DNA from: Amphiura filiformis
Taxonomy: Eukaryota > Echinodermata > Ophiuroidea > Amphilepidida > Amphiuridae
DNA length: 64,000 nucleotides
Direction: 5' to 3'
Assembly (NCBI RefSeq): GCF_039555335.1
Contig: NC_092635.1
Coordinates: 55,061,755-55,125,754, forward strand
Made by a program: the position numbers and the translations under genes. Under the pieces are notes generated by a model. That model worked only from the letters and a program-made list of their open reading frames with translations, was not told where the DNA came from and ran no database searches. Positions 58,001 through 64,000 of this stretch are shown here, in pieces (position 1 is the stretch's first letter; each line of letters starts with the position of its first letter).

Positions 58001-61000
58001 GTGCACATAAGAAATATCTTTAATACTGACTGAGTGTTATCAATATACTGTGTTGTAAATGTTTAGTAGTAGGAGCAGATGTACTGTACTTTAACGCGTA
58101 CATTCTGTGTGGTCAGAAATTGTCCAAAGCTCCAGCCGTATCGAGAATATATTGTACATCAATATACTTCTAAACAGATGGATATTGGTGCACTATAACC
58201 AGTCGAGAATAAATTTAGTACAGGGAAATAGTACAAATAACACAGTGCTTTTCAGTTTTGATTTTATGATACAGCAGAGGTCATTCAACACTTGAGGGCA
58301 TATGTGATGTGATCAACAAAATGGGTCAGATGTTGGGAAAATTGATTTTGAGATATAACCAATAATAGTATTCAACTTCCTTTGTGTTTTATTGTTCTGA
58401 ACAACACTAGAATGGCCATATCTGTGAAACCGTAAGTATAAATATATGATGGGGTTTTCAGCAAAATGAAGTTCTGAGAATGGCTCATGTAATGAAAATG
58501 AAAACTGAATTTTGATTTTGATCGACATCAGATTCATTTTCCTTGATCGCATCACATATTCGCTTAGAAGTGAATTAATCGGATTAACTGCCATAGCAAT
58601 GAATACAATTTTGAATATATCGCCCTGCACTAGAACATTCACACGGTACCTAAGCATTGAACCAAGATGTCATAGAACAGGGATAAAGACCTGAATCATA
58701 ATTCTATAGAATATTCATATCATGCTGATCACTCGCACCTGTAAGATTAGTATCTTTGAAGAGTGGTATTGTATTCAATCTATGATTGCAGACAGACACA
58801 GGTGATGAGTGCAACTTGCTTATAGTGCAGGGCGATATATTAAAAAATTGTATTCATCTATTGCTCTGGTAGTTCATCCGATTATTACGTCACCTCCCCG
58901 GCAAATAACCAGCACCAGTTACAGTGGTATCATTAATGAGGTGCTCAAAACTCAGTATATTTACTCTAAACATGTTTTCTGATTTATTCACATACCTGAT
59001 ACACCCAGAATGATATAGCTCTCGAGCAGACCTCAATAATAGTTTCTGGTTTCAGACCTGCTAATACCATAGACTTGTATTGCTCTGATGGAGACAAATC
59101 AATTCTGATGACATCAAACTTCCCTGCAAGATTGGTTCCACCTGTATACAAAATCAGATCATAACCATAAACCAACAGCTTTGTGTGATTTCTGAACCAC
59201 AAGATGTCGCAAAGGAGGAAGAGAATTCTCACCTAAGAGCTCCTAATGCCCCAGCATACTTTCCTGCCGCTTGCCGCTCATGGCAGGGCGCTTCAACCAA
59301 TGACAAGCCTTGATTGTGTCCGTTTGTCTGCAATGCGCGTGCGCCACGCCGCTCAGCGGCAGGGTAGTATGAAACCAGCTTTAGGCAAGTTATCAGATAA
59401 CTCACACAGATACGCATATTCTCCCAGCTGACAGGGCAACGCCTTAAGGGGGTACTACACCCCTGGCCAATTTTTTGCCTATTTTTGCATTTTTCTCAAA
59501 AAAAGATATGTATATTATAGGGTAAGGACTACAACTACTGTACTGAAAATTCAGCAACTCAAAGCAAGTAGTTATTGATTTTTTGATCAACTTTGCTTTC
59601 CCTCATTTTTGACTGTAACTCCACAACTGTTGTCTGTGCTGAAATAAAATTTCCAGTGCAGTAGTTGTAGTCCTTGCCCCTATAATATACATATCTTACT
59701 TGTCCCCAATGCACTATAATTTTTGAGAAAAATGCAAAAATAAGCACAAAATTGGGCAGGGGTGTAGTACCCCCTTAACTGCTTGGTCACCTCAATTTAT
59801 CCCTGATTACTACCCTTTTATCATGTATACACAAAATAAAGCACAGCTCATGGTTGACACGATCAGGGCCAGGGTGATGGTGGCATACGGCAGTGTAACT
59901 CTTGACCAATTTTCTCCTTGTATCTGGAGAAGTCTTGAACCTATGGAGTACTACCAATATGTGGCAAGCTTCCTTGATTATAGGATCCATTGATGAGACT
60001 GCTATTGACACACAGAGGTCCCAGGTTCAATCCTGACCAAGATTGATTTAATTAATTTTAGAATTGAATGCCATTTTAAAACCTCCAAAACTAGGAAACA
60101 CCGGGGGACGGGGGCTGATCAGGGAAGAGTTTAATGTTCCACTGCCAATTGAAGTAGAACCAATATATTGTGATCAAACCATAAACATACTACATACATA
60201 TAATACAGTAATCTTAGATAGAAATTGTTACCCAGTAAGCTCTGCTGCATACTCTTTATTGGGATACAAAATTTGCTATATATCTCTTCATTATCTAATA
60301 TATAATCTATTTCCAGCCATTTTTAGCTTCTAACAAATTTTTTATGGCATAAAACCAGTAACATATTTCAACCAGACATTTGACATCAAATATCCCAGCA
60401 AACACAAAACATTTTACAGAAAACGTTTAAATGTCAGGTTATATGAAGGGTATAAAAACGTTTTAATAACATTCAAAAAACATTTTTGAAAACTTGCTGC
60501 AAAACATTCTAAACAAAATGTTATTTAAGTGTTGACAAAATATTTTTTTTAATGTTTGCCCAAAATGTTTTACAATAACGTTTTAAAAACTTTTTCATGA
60601 TATTTTTACAATCGAAATTAAATGTTATTAAAACGCGTTTTGAATAAACGCGTTTTAAGAACATTTTGTGTTTGCTGAGATAATTGACTGTCCATCAACA
60701 AACATTAACTAGATGATAAAAATGAATTGAAATAGATTGAATAACGAATACTTTTTGATCAAATATTTTACGTCAAATATCTGGAGTACTGTATATATGG
60801 ATCTTAATATTAGGTAATCTACAAAAAAATGGGCTATTTCAATTGAAATCCATACACCCCCACCCTATGGAATACATGACCATCTCCCACACAGGGGGTG
60901 TAGATGTCATATGGAGTCACCCATTCAGGTAATCCCATTTAAAATTCACACTCCCTGTGTGGGAGATTAAGGTAATGTCTTCCATAGGGGGTGTATGGAG

Positions 61001-62378
61001 TTCAACTGGAATAGCCCAATGTACTCACAGGCTGGACATGAGAGTGATTTTTTGAATTCCTTTGTTCCATCTTCATCACAAAAGATATCTGTGATACATC
61101 ATTATTTAAGGAAATAATTAGTCAAGTTGCTCTTGTTTGTGTCCACAAGATGGACAGTAGGCCTATTCATTTCTCCACAAACTACTAATTCTTGCAGATT
61201 TCTGTAAACATCATTTATCCATGCACAGCAATCTTTGGCAAGTGCAGCTATCTGTTCTTCTTGAATCATGCCTAATGCCTTCATTGTAACCTAGCACATA
61301 TTCAGGGGCGTAGCAAGCGGGGGAACAGGGTGGACGAAGTTCATGGGCCAGAGGGTTCATGGGCCCGAGCACAAAAGCGAAATTTAAATAAGGGCTGATA
61401 ATGGAGAGCAGGGCCAGATTTACCATTGGGCCAGATGGGTCCAGGTCCAGGGCCCCTAACAATTGCCCTATGCATCTTTCTTTTAACCGCAATAACAGCA
61501 TGTTTTTTGATCAAAATAGGGCAAAATAGTAAAATTTTCCAAACTTCGCATGCATTCAAATAGCAAAATGATCTGGGGCCAAGTAGTCTGAAATTGATTT
61601 TTTTTTTGTGTTTTGCGGGCAAATTTCCTGCATCGGAATAAAATATGTTAGTCCCCCTATATTATACGTAAACCAAAACTTGGCCACTGACTTGAGTGCA
61701 CATGCCTTCCTCGGCACGTGAGTGTGGAGCCTCTAAATTTTAGCCTGGCCCAGGGCCCCCCATAAGGTAAATCTCGCCCTGGTTAAAAGGGCCTGATGTA
61801 CTGCTCCTTGTCCATGGGCCCCTGATGCTCTTGCTACGCCCCTGCACATATTGCAGGGATGTACTTTATTGGATGTACGTTAAATAGGAGATGTATTTAA
61901 GGCATGATCTTCCAAAAAGCACAGCATGTTAATGTCCTGCATCTGTTAAGGTTGCTTGAAGAAGATGCTATTTTGGGGCCATGATATTTGTAAACAGAGC
62001 TGTACCAATCAAATCTGAACCACAGTGCTCTGAGAAATGCACCCGGGCAGGGGTGGGGGCACAAAGTTTCATTGTGTACATGTGTGACCAGAAAAATGTG
62101 AAAAAAACAAAGGGTCCTTTCATCAGAGAGTGAATAGTGAATACAAATTGCATGAATTACGTTTAGGGGTCAAGAAGGGTTGTTTTCGAACTTTAATCGC
62201 ACATGTGTACACTATGAAACTTGCGGGATCAAATGTACATGTTCTCTCTGATGGTATTTACTTCAGCAATTGATTCATTTTAGTGAAGTCTCAAAAGGAT
62301 ACGAGAGCAGGATGTGATCCAGGCGTATGTACGCAGACTCTTACGGCATTTACGCACATTGCAGAGCAAGTCTTCCAT
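44100..62378 (-). CDS. CCNB1IP1: Cyclin B1-interacting protein 1 / HEI10, RING meiotic crossover factor (complete CDS, 9 exons)
   Basis: Minus-strand join 62378-62303, 61088-61029, 59141-58996, 53140-53026, 49862-49771, 48228-48206, 47884-47793, 45899-45807, 44251-44100: 849 bases, 282 residues plus TGA; human is 277. HEI10 is a RING-type E3 that accumulates at crossover-designated sites on meiotic chromosomes. The N-terminal RING reads Cys6, Cys11, Cys24, His26, Cys29, Asp32, Cys43, Cys46. Then come LSPSEQYKSMVLAGLKPE, a coiled coil of about residues 90-165 containing ERNRQYQKLQ (154-163), and a Ser/Gly/Pro-rich tail. All junctions are GT-AG and in phase. The sixth RING ligand is Asp where human has His. 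The introns carry two minisatellites and many transposons. No UTR exon is established. The identity is secure from the RING-to-coiled-coil pattern. Confidence 0.95.
44252..45087. other. CCNB1IP1 last intron: unassigned part
   Basis: No bounded repeat recognised. Confidence 0.5.
45088..45455. repeat. Tandem pair of about 190 bases
   Basis: CAGTTCAATTTATTCGATCTG and CTTCCATAGTGGGG-type sequence occur twice in tandem (second copy from about 45280), about 90% alike. Confidence 0.75.
45807..45899 (-). CDS. CCNB1IP1: CCNB1IP1 coding exon 8 (Ser-rich tail)
   Basis: Acceptor CCTAGTTTCAG, donor GTAAGT; residues 202-232 (SSLGSSSSRQRGPGGDAAR ...). Two of the three frames are stopped; the open one joins both neighbours in phase. 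Confidence 0.85.
45945..47190. repeat. 38-base minisatellite, interrupted
   Basis: Unit CCCTATATCTACTGCTGATATCAGGTAGTTCATCAATG in pattern: key blocks CTACTGCTGATATCAGG and TAGTTCATCAATG. About 12 units lie before 46425 and 9 after 46860, the later ones most uniform. The unit carries the palindrome CTGATATCAG. Lies between coding exons 7 and 8. Confidence 0.9.
46426..46859. mobile_element. Double-hairpin insertion inside the minisatellite
   Basis: Hairpin 1 (46428-46599) has arms of about 70 bases (GAGAATAAAGGTATTG ... CGTGTCATATAACACGGGCG). Arms of hairpin 2 (46599-46859) are CATTCTTAAACACTT and inverse. A 13-base perfect palindrome (ACCCGTGTGATAT) is at 46773-46804. Array units resume immediately after. 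Confidence 0.7.
47191..47792. other. CCNB1IP1 intron: unassigned
   Basis: Contains GGCTATTCCAGAAATTAAAG near 47675, a repeat-like terminus with its partner not found. Confidence 0.4.
47793..47884 (-). CDS. CCNB1IP1: CCNB1IP1 coding exon 7
   Basis: Acceptor AATTACAG, donor GTATGT; residues 171-201 plus one base (KTMIVGNVGMMEQPKGGDSR ...). Low conservation; placed by phase and splice sites. Confidence 0.85.
48206..48228 (-). CDS. CCNB1IP1: CCNB1IP1 coding exon 6 (23-base microexon)
   Basis: Acceptor TTCCCCATAG, donor GTAAGT; encodes LMYDALR plus two bases, matching human LYDSLR after QKLQ. Phase agrees on both sides. Confidence 0.88.
48602..48853. repeat. Near-perfect 120-base hairpin in CCNB1IP1 intron
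   Basis: Arms begin TATTGTACGTACAATATTG and differ at only about two positions; the loop is about 25 bases. The outer 28 bases of each arm are themselves palindromic (ATTGTACGTACAAT). Confidence 0.9.
49221..49402. mobile_element. 182-base hAT-type MITE with 8-base target duplication
   Basis: CAGTGGTGGTGCCAGG start and CCTGGTGCCACCACTT end, exactly flanked by TTGGCATA on both sides (49213-49220, 49403-49410). Confidence 0.85.
49650..49686. repeat. C/A homopolymer tract
   Basis: C-run followed by an A-run of nearly 30. Confidence 0.9.
49771..49862 (-). CDS. CCNB1IP1: CCNB1IP1 coding exon 5 (coiled coil)
   Basis: Acceptor ATTATTTCAG, donor GTAAAG; residues 133-163 (SMKKDLESTKKRQRDDADK ... ERNRQYQKLQ). 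The ERNRQYQKLQ string is near-identical in human. Confidence 0.96.
50414..50956. mobile_element. 543-base palindromic element
   Basis: AAATAAACTAAGCTCAAAAAG and inverse at the ends; arms of about 230 bases carrying CATGTCAGTAACCAAGCAG and ACTGACACAACAGCAAAATG. Confidence 0.85.
51000..51415 (-). pseudogene. LINE ORF2 C-terminus and 3' UTR
   Basis: Minus frame SGTKVWNDLPVAVHLDYNSF through LFKSGS and stop, then a 3' UTR with GGATGCCTAAGGAGATCAAT and GAAAGAGCCCTCCATAATAA, a standard LINE tail. Confidence 0.65.
51450..51782. mobile_element. Element with AGGGTGTGAG ends and 10-base target repeat
   Basis: ATTGAGAACT occurs directly on both sides; ends AGGGTGTGAGTGA and TCACACCCCT. The interior is A/T homopolymer-rich. 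It interrupts the LINE remnant. Confidence 0.7.
52030..52300 (-). pseudogene. LINE reverse transcriptase fragment
   Basis: Minus frame SDNNTLLCHVCSLSDASTLQ and RWFHENKLTLNIKKA. This matches the segment after the YADD box of non-LTR reverse transcriptases (W-x-x-x-NKL-LN-KK); the catalytic YADD itself is lost. Probably the same copy as 51000-51415. Confidence 0.6.
52448..52968. mobile_element. TTAA-flanked palindromic MITE
   Basis: TTAAGGTTGGTCTTAACCC at left and the near-inverse at right (GGGTTAAGAGCAACGTTAA); arms of about 170 bases with CTCAGTTTTG and GGTCAAATTTGGGCAAAAAT. Confidence 0.8.
53026..53140 (-). CDS. CCNB1IP1: CCNB1IP1 coding exon 4 (coiled coil start)
   Basis: Acceptor TTTTCACACAG; residues 95-132 plus one base (THQEHLYQEYASTKAKEKF ... 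KTQAELT); donor GTATCC, the same uncommon donor as exon 1. The preceding intron is 5.9 kb. Confidence 0.94.
53614..54640 (-). mobile_element. 5'-truncated LINE inserted in a tandem unit
   Basis: The 3' end has a (TGAT)n tail at 53614-53636. Coding part 54091-54640 retains a long open frame. Flanks ATTATCATTGG and TCAACTTGGGGATGG rejoin to the uninterrupted unit sequence. Confidence 0.8.
54091..54640 (-). pseudogene. LINE ORF2 C-terminal fragment
   Basis: About 185 residues: NLTWKFHITNISKNISRG, LYCTLILPYINYGILAWGN, KIFKLQQTALRMISNS, then FANKTIRTAGPRKWHSID. This order (LTW..HI..., LILPY.NYGI.AWG, Q..ALR.I, GP..W) is the post-catalytic region of CR1/jockey-group LINE reverse transcriptases. 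No catalytic domain is present because of 5' truncation. Confidence 0.8.
54969..55028. repeat. (AAC)20 microsatellite
   Basis: Twenty uninterrupted AAC units inside tandem unit 2; the third unit has only AACAACAAAAA at the same place. Confidence 0.98.
55807..55912. mobile_element. Small insertion with inverted ends in tandem unit 3
   Basis: CAGGGCTGTCAACTTTTTGG and GAGAGTTGACAGCCTGG are inverted ends; absent from the sister units. Confidence 0.7.
56110..57670. repeat. 44-base minisatellite with 442-base higher-order repeat
   Basis: About 35 units with key blocks TGTAGATCTGCATATTGATG and AAGTAGTGCATTGCTTAC, an AGATCT in most units. Marker variants (TGAAGTATAG at 56701 and 57143; GCTAACATCTACAGTAAATC at 56849 and 57291) repeat at exactly 442 bases. 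Sits between coding exons 3 and 4. Reading frames through it are by-products. Confidence 0.95.
57690..58575. other. CCNB1IP1 intron: unassigned
   Basis: No repeat boundary or coding recognised. Confidence 0.5.
58576..58884. repeat. Inverted repeat in CCNB1IP1 intron
   Basis: About 60-base imperfect arms: AATCGGATTAACTGCC, ATATCGCCCTGCACTA; inverse at 58824-58884. Confidence 0.7.
58996..59141 (-). CDS. CCNB1IP1: CCNB1IP1 coding exon 3
   Basis: Acceptor TGTATACAG, donor GTATGT; residues 47-94 after the split Cys. GKFDVIRIDLSPSEQYKSMV, LAGLKPE and the following helix match the diagnostic HEI10 core. Confidence 0.97.
59444..59778. mobile_element. 335-base TTAA-flanked MITE
   Basis: TTAAGGGGGTACTACACCCC and its exact inverse at the other end, 22 bases in all; the arms continue imperfectly for over 100 bases (AGGACTACAACTACTG). 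piggyBac-like target. Confidence 0.9.
60394..60679. mobile_element. MITE with CCCAGCAAACACAAAAC ends
   Basis: Left end CCCAGCAAACACAAAACATT; right end AACATTTTGTGTTTGCTGAG; TA adjacent. Interior AAAACGTTTT-rich, as at 42950-43160. Confidence 0.8.
60831..61017. mobile_element. 187-base MITE beside CCNB1IP1 exon 2 donor
   Basis: GGGCTATTTCAATTGAAAT and the near-inverse AACTGGAATAGCCC; inner boxes CCATACACCCCC and CTCCCACACAGGGGGTGT are also inverted. The right end lies 11 bases from the splice donor at 61028. Confidence 0.85.
61029..61088 (-). CDS. CCNB1IP1: CCNB1IP1 coding exon 2 (second half of RING)
   Basis: 60 bases. The split codon C+AT gives His26, then IFCDEDGTKEFKKSLSCPA and the split Cys46. 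Acceptor GATACATCACAG, donor GTGAGT. Asp32 occupies the position of the human ligand His. An inverted-repeat element ends 11 bases past this donor. Confidence 0.93.
61303..61844. mobile_element. 542-base hAT-type element with exact 8-base duplication
   Basis: CAGGGGCGTAGCAAG and CTTGCTACGCCCCTG ends; CACATATT at 61295-61302 and 61845-61852. A second CAGGGCCAGATTTACC ... GGTAAATCTCGCCCTG pair (61411-61787) suggests a nested element. Confidence 0.9.
61853..62302. other. CCNB1IP1 intron 1 remainder: unassigned
   Basis: No repeat or extra exon recognised. Confidence 0.5.
62303..62378 (-). CDS. CCNB1IP1: CCNB1IP1 coding exon 1 (first half of RING)
   Basis: ATG at the complement of 62376-62378; residues 1-25 (MEDLLCNVRKC ... 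YAWITSCS) plus one base; donor GTATCC, an uncommon form. A good acceptor (TTACTTTTCAG) precedes position 62412, so the exon probably begins there with about 34 bases of 5' UTR, and a non-coding exon would lie further upstream. Confidence 0.92.
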
Positions 62379-62454
62379 ATCTCCAGGTGATTTTCTTTGA
62401 AAGTGCCGTCTTCTGAAAAGTAAATTAAAAAATCTTTCAATTGGTCATTAAAGT

Positions 62455-62851
62455 TAGAGTCCGAAGTTTTCCGTTTTACGGAAAACGGAAGAAAATCACG
62501 GAATCGGAGGTACAACACGGAAAATGACATTTTTGTATGATGTGACAAAAGTTGTTAAAAGATAAGAGAAATAAATGTTAAAAACAATCATGAGTTGTAT
62601 ATGTCAATTTTTATGATAAAAATACTGTTTAATAATACCGAAATAAAGGTATATTAACAAGGCATGAACCCCCTATATCCCTCCAAACATCCAATCAGAG
62701 CATATTGATCGCGATATTGAACACTTTATTGTGACATTAATATCATTGTATATACATTTTAAGATTTATTCATGACACAGATTTACAAATTTTACAACAC
62801 GGATTACAACACAGAAAATAGATTTTAGAAAACGGTAAACTTCGGACTCTA
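62455..62851. mobile_element. 397-base hAT-type MITE upstream of CCNB1IP1 exon 1
   Basis: TAGAGTCCGAAGTTTTCCG start, inverse end CTTCGGACTCTA, exact 8-base duplication ATTAAAGT (62447-62454 and 62852-62859). Starts 42 bases past the exon's probable acceptor. Confidence 0.9.
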
Positions 62852-63039
62852 ATTAAAGTCCCTATTTGGTGTGATGTCTTATCCTGATGCTGAGTATGAT
62901 TTTGGTGAATGCATATTTTAGCCATACCCATTTTTTACTTGACTATCATGTCTGCCTGGCAGTGATATTGTACAATTTCCATAAAAAATTTAATTTCCTT
63001 ATTTTTTACTCAAAATGTTAAAATAATCATGCGTGTATT

Positions 63040-63401
63040 TTTTTTTTTTTTTGGGGGCGCCAGCTCCCCGGGGTCATAGTAAGAGGCAGCAAAAACGATG
63101 GTGCGGCGGAAAACGAAGGGGCGGCAAAAAGAAGGGCGGCAGAAGAAGAAGGGGCGGCAAAAAGAATTACTAAAGAAAAAAGGGCGGAAAAAATGTGAAA
63201 TATCATACAAAACTGTAACAAAAATGGTAGGGCCTACTTTTAGGGCGCTAGCGCCTAAAATCCTTTTTTTTTTTTTTGCTCTTCACTTTTTCAAACCACC
63301 GAAAAAAAATTTGGGTCAACCTTTTGGGCTTTTGAGGGAGGGCGGCAAAATTAAATTTTCTTCAGCCCCCCGGGTTAGGGGCGGCCACGGTACGCCACTG
63401 A
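63040..63401 (-). mobile_element. hAT-like GC-rich element, copy B
   Basis: Minus-strand start CAGTGGCGTACCGTGG (63401 leftward), GGATTTTAGGCGCTAGCGCC-like core, iterated GCCGCCC motifs, end near GGGGAGCTGGCGCC. Relative of 12900-13255. Confidence 0.6.
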
Positions 63402-64000
63402 TAATATTAGTAATAACTTTCAGGAAAGGTTCCATTTTAAGCCAAAATAACAATGTAACTTAGTGAAAGAAACCCCACTTGCTATTTTGCTAAAATTGCT
63501 ACGCAAATTTTTCAAAGTACATCGAACCCTGTAAATTGGTCTACAGTTAAATGTAGACTCAAACGTCTAAATATGACTAACATTGTTCTGTTGACCTGAC
63601 AAACAACATTGGACATTACATATATACCAACAAATTAGGTTAGAAAAAAAAATCACCAATATTATTATAAGTAGGGGGGTCACATCATTCTTTTATCTAC
63701 AATATAAATGTTTGGCATTAAGTTTTTCAGAAGCATCTTGCAAAATGATGAAGATAGCAATTTAAATGGTTCAAATTGGATAAAGCGTTTTGAAGTTACG
63801 CCAATTTAAAAGTTCGAAAAATGGCTGTTTTTCAGCATGATTTTGATAAAACGCATGTTTTCGGACTAATATGGCATGTTTGAAGACTAAAAAATCAAAA
63901 TTATATGCTTCCTATGTCCGATTTTCACTTAAAGTTGCTGTATAACTGAGTCTTTCACATAGATATGTCAAGAGGTACATCATTTGCTTCAGTTTTTGAA
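63402..64000. other. Right edge: nothing identified
   Basis: AT-rich; no gene or bounded repeat. GAAAGAAACCCCACT recurs at about 39622. Confidence 0.5.

Noticed and set aside
61102..61284. Additional HEI10 coding exon
   Set aside because: The frame (MKALGMIQEE...) overlaps the acceptor of exon 2 and has no counterpart in the family; the RING is already complete without it.
63098..63463. 121-residue plus-strand frame rich in Lys, Arg and Gln (repeated GRQKKKG)
   Set aside because: Produced by iterated GGCGGCAAAAAG repeats in hAT-like copy B; the inverse copy A at 13133-13271 gives similar low-complexity frames. No splice or conservation support.

Overview
This is an intron-rich, AT-rich animal nuclear locus, with no bacterial, organellar or viral character. 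Three protein-coding genes can be reconstructed exon by exon, with canonical GT-AG junctions and consistent codon phases: DMGDH (minus strand, 5' part only), BHMT (plus strand, complete) and CCNB1IP1/HEI10 (minus strand, complete coding region). Repeat style, about 15 copies of the palindrome TAGGCCTA, and the DMGDH-BHMT pairing suggest a non-vertebrate deuterostome, most plausibly an echinoderm or hemichordate. The species is not determined.

Layout. 1-18.3 kb: first five coding exons of DMGDH, with the remaining exons beyond the left edge; its 11.6 kb fourth intron is packed with transposon remnants. 18.3-22.9 kb: head-to-head interval between DMGDH and BHMT, containing two inverted-repeat transposons and a possible extra BHMT first exon. 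22.9-37.0 kb: eight BHMT exons encoding 404 residues. 37.0-44.1 kb: tail-to-tail intergenic region, mostly palindromic mobile elements. 44.1-62.4 kb: nine coding exons of CCNB1IP1 encoding 282 residues; its introns hold two minisatellites (38 bp and 44 bp units), a 0.6 kb tandem triplication, LINE remnants and several long hairpins. 62.4-64 kb: upstream flank with an hAT-type element.

How the genes relate. BHMT converts betaine and homocysteine to dimethylglycine and methionine; DMGDH oxidises that dimethylglycine to sarcosine in mitochondria. Consecutive enzymes of choline/betaine catabolism are thus encoded divergently from one neighbourhood, as DMGDH and BHMT2/BHMT are in human 5q14. CCNB1IP1 (a meiotic crossover RING protein) is unrelated to that pathway.

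Most of the window is mobile or tandem DNA: Tc1/mariner-like (TA target), TTAA-flanked, and hAT-like (8 bp target duplications) non-autonomous elements, LINE and Penelope fragments, a tRNA-derived SINE, and a dispersed repeat rich in AGGTCA half-sites. No CRISPR, operon or prokaryote-style system is present. All reads were made by eye; no search was run.
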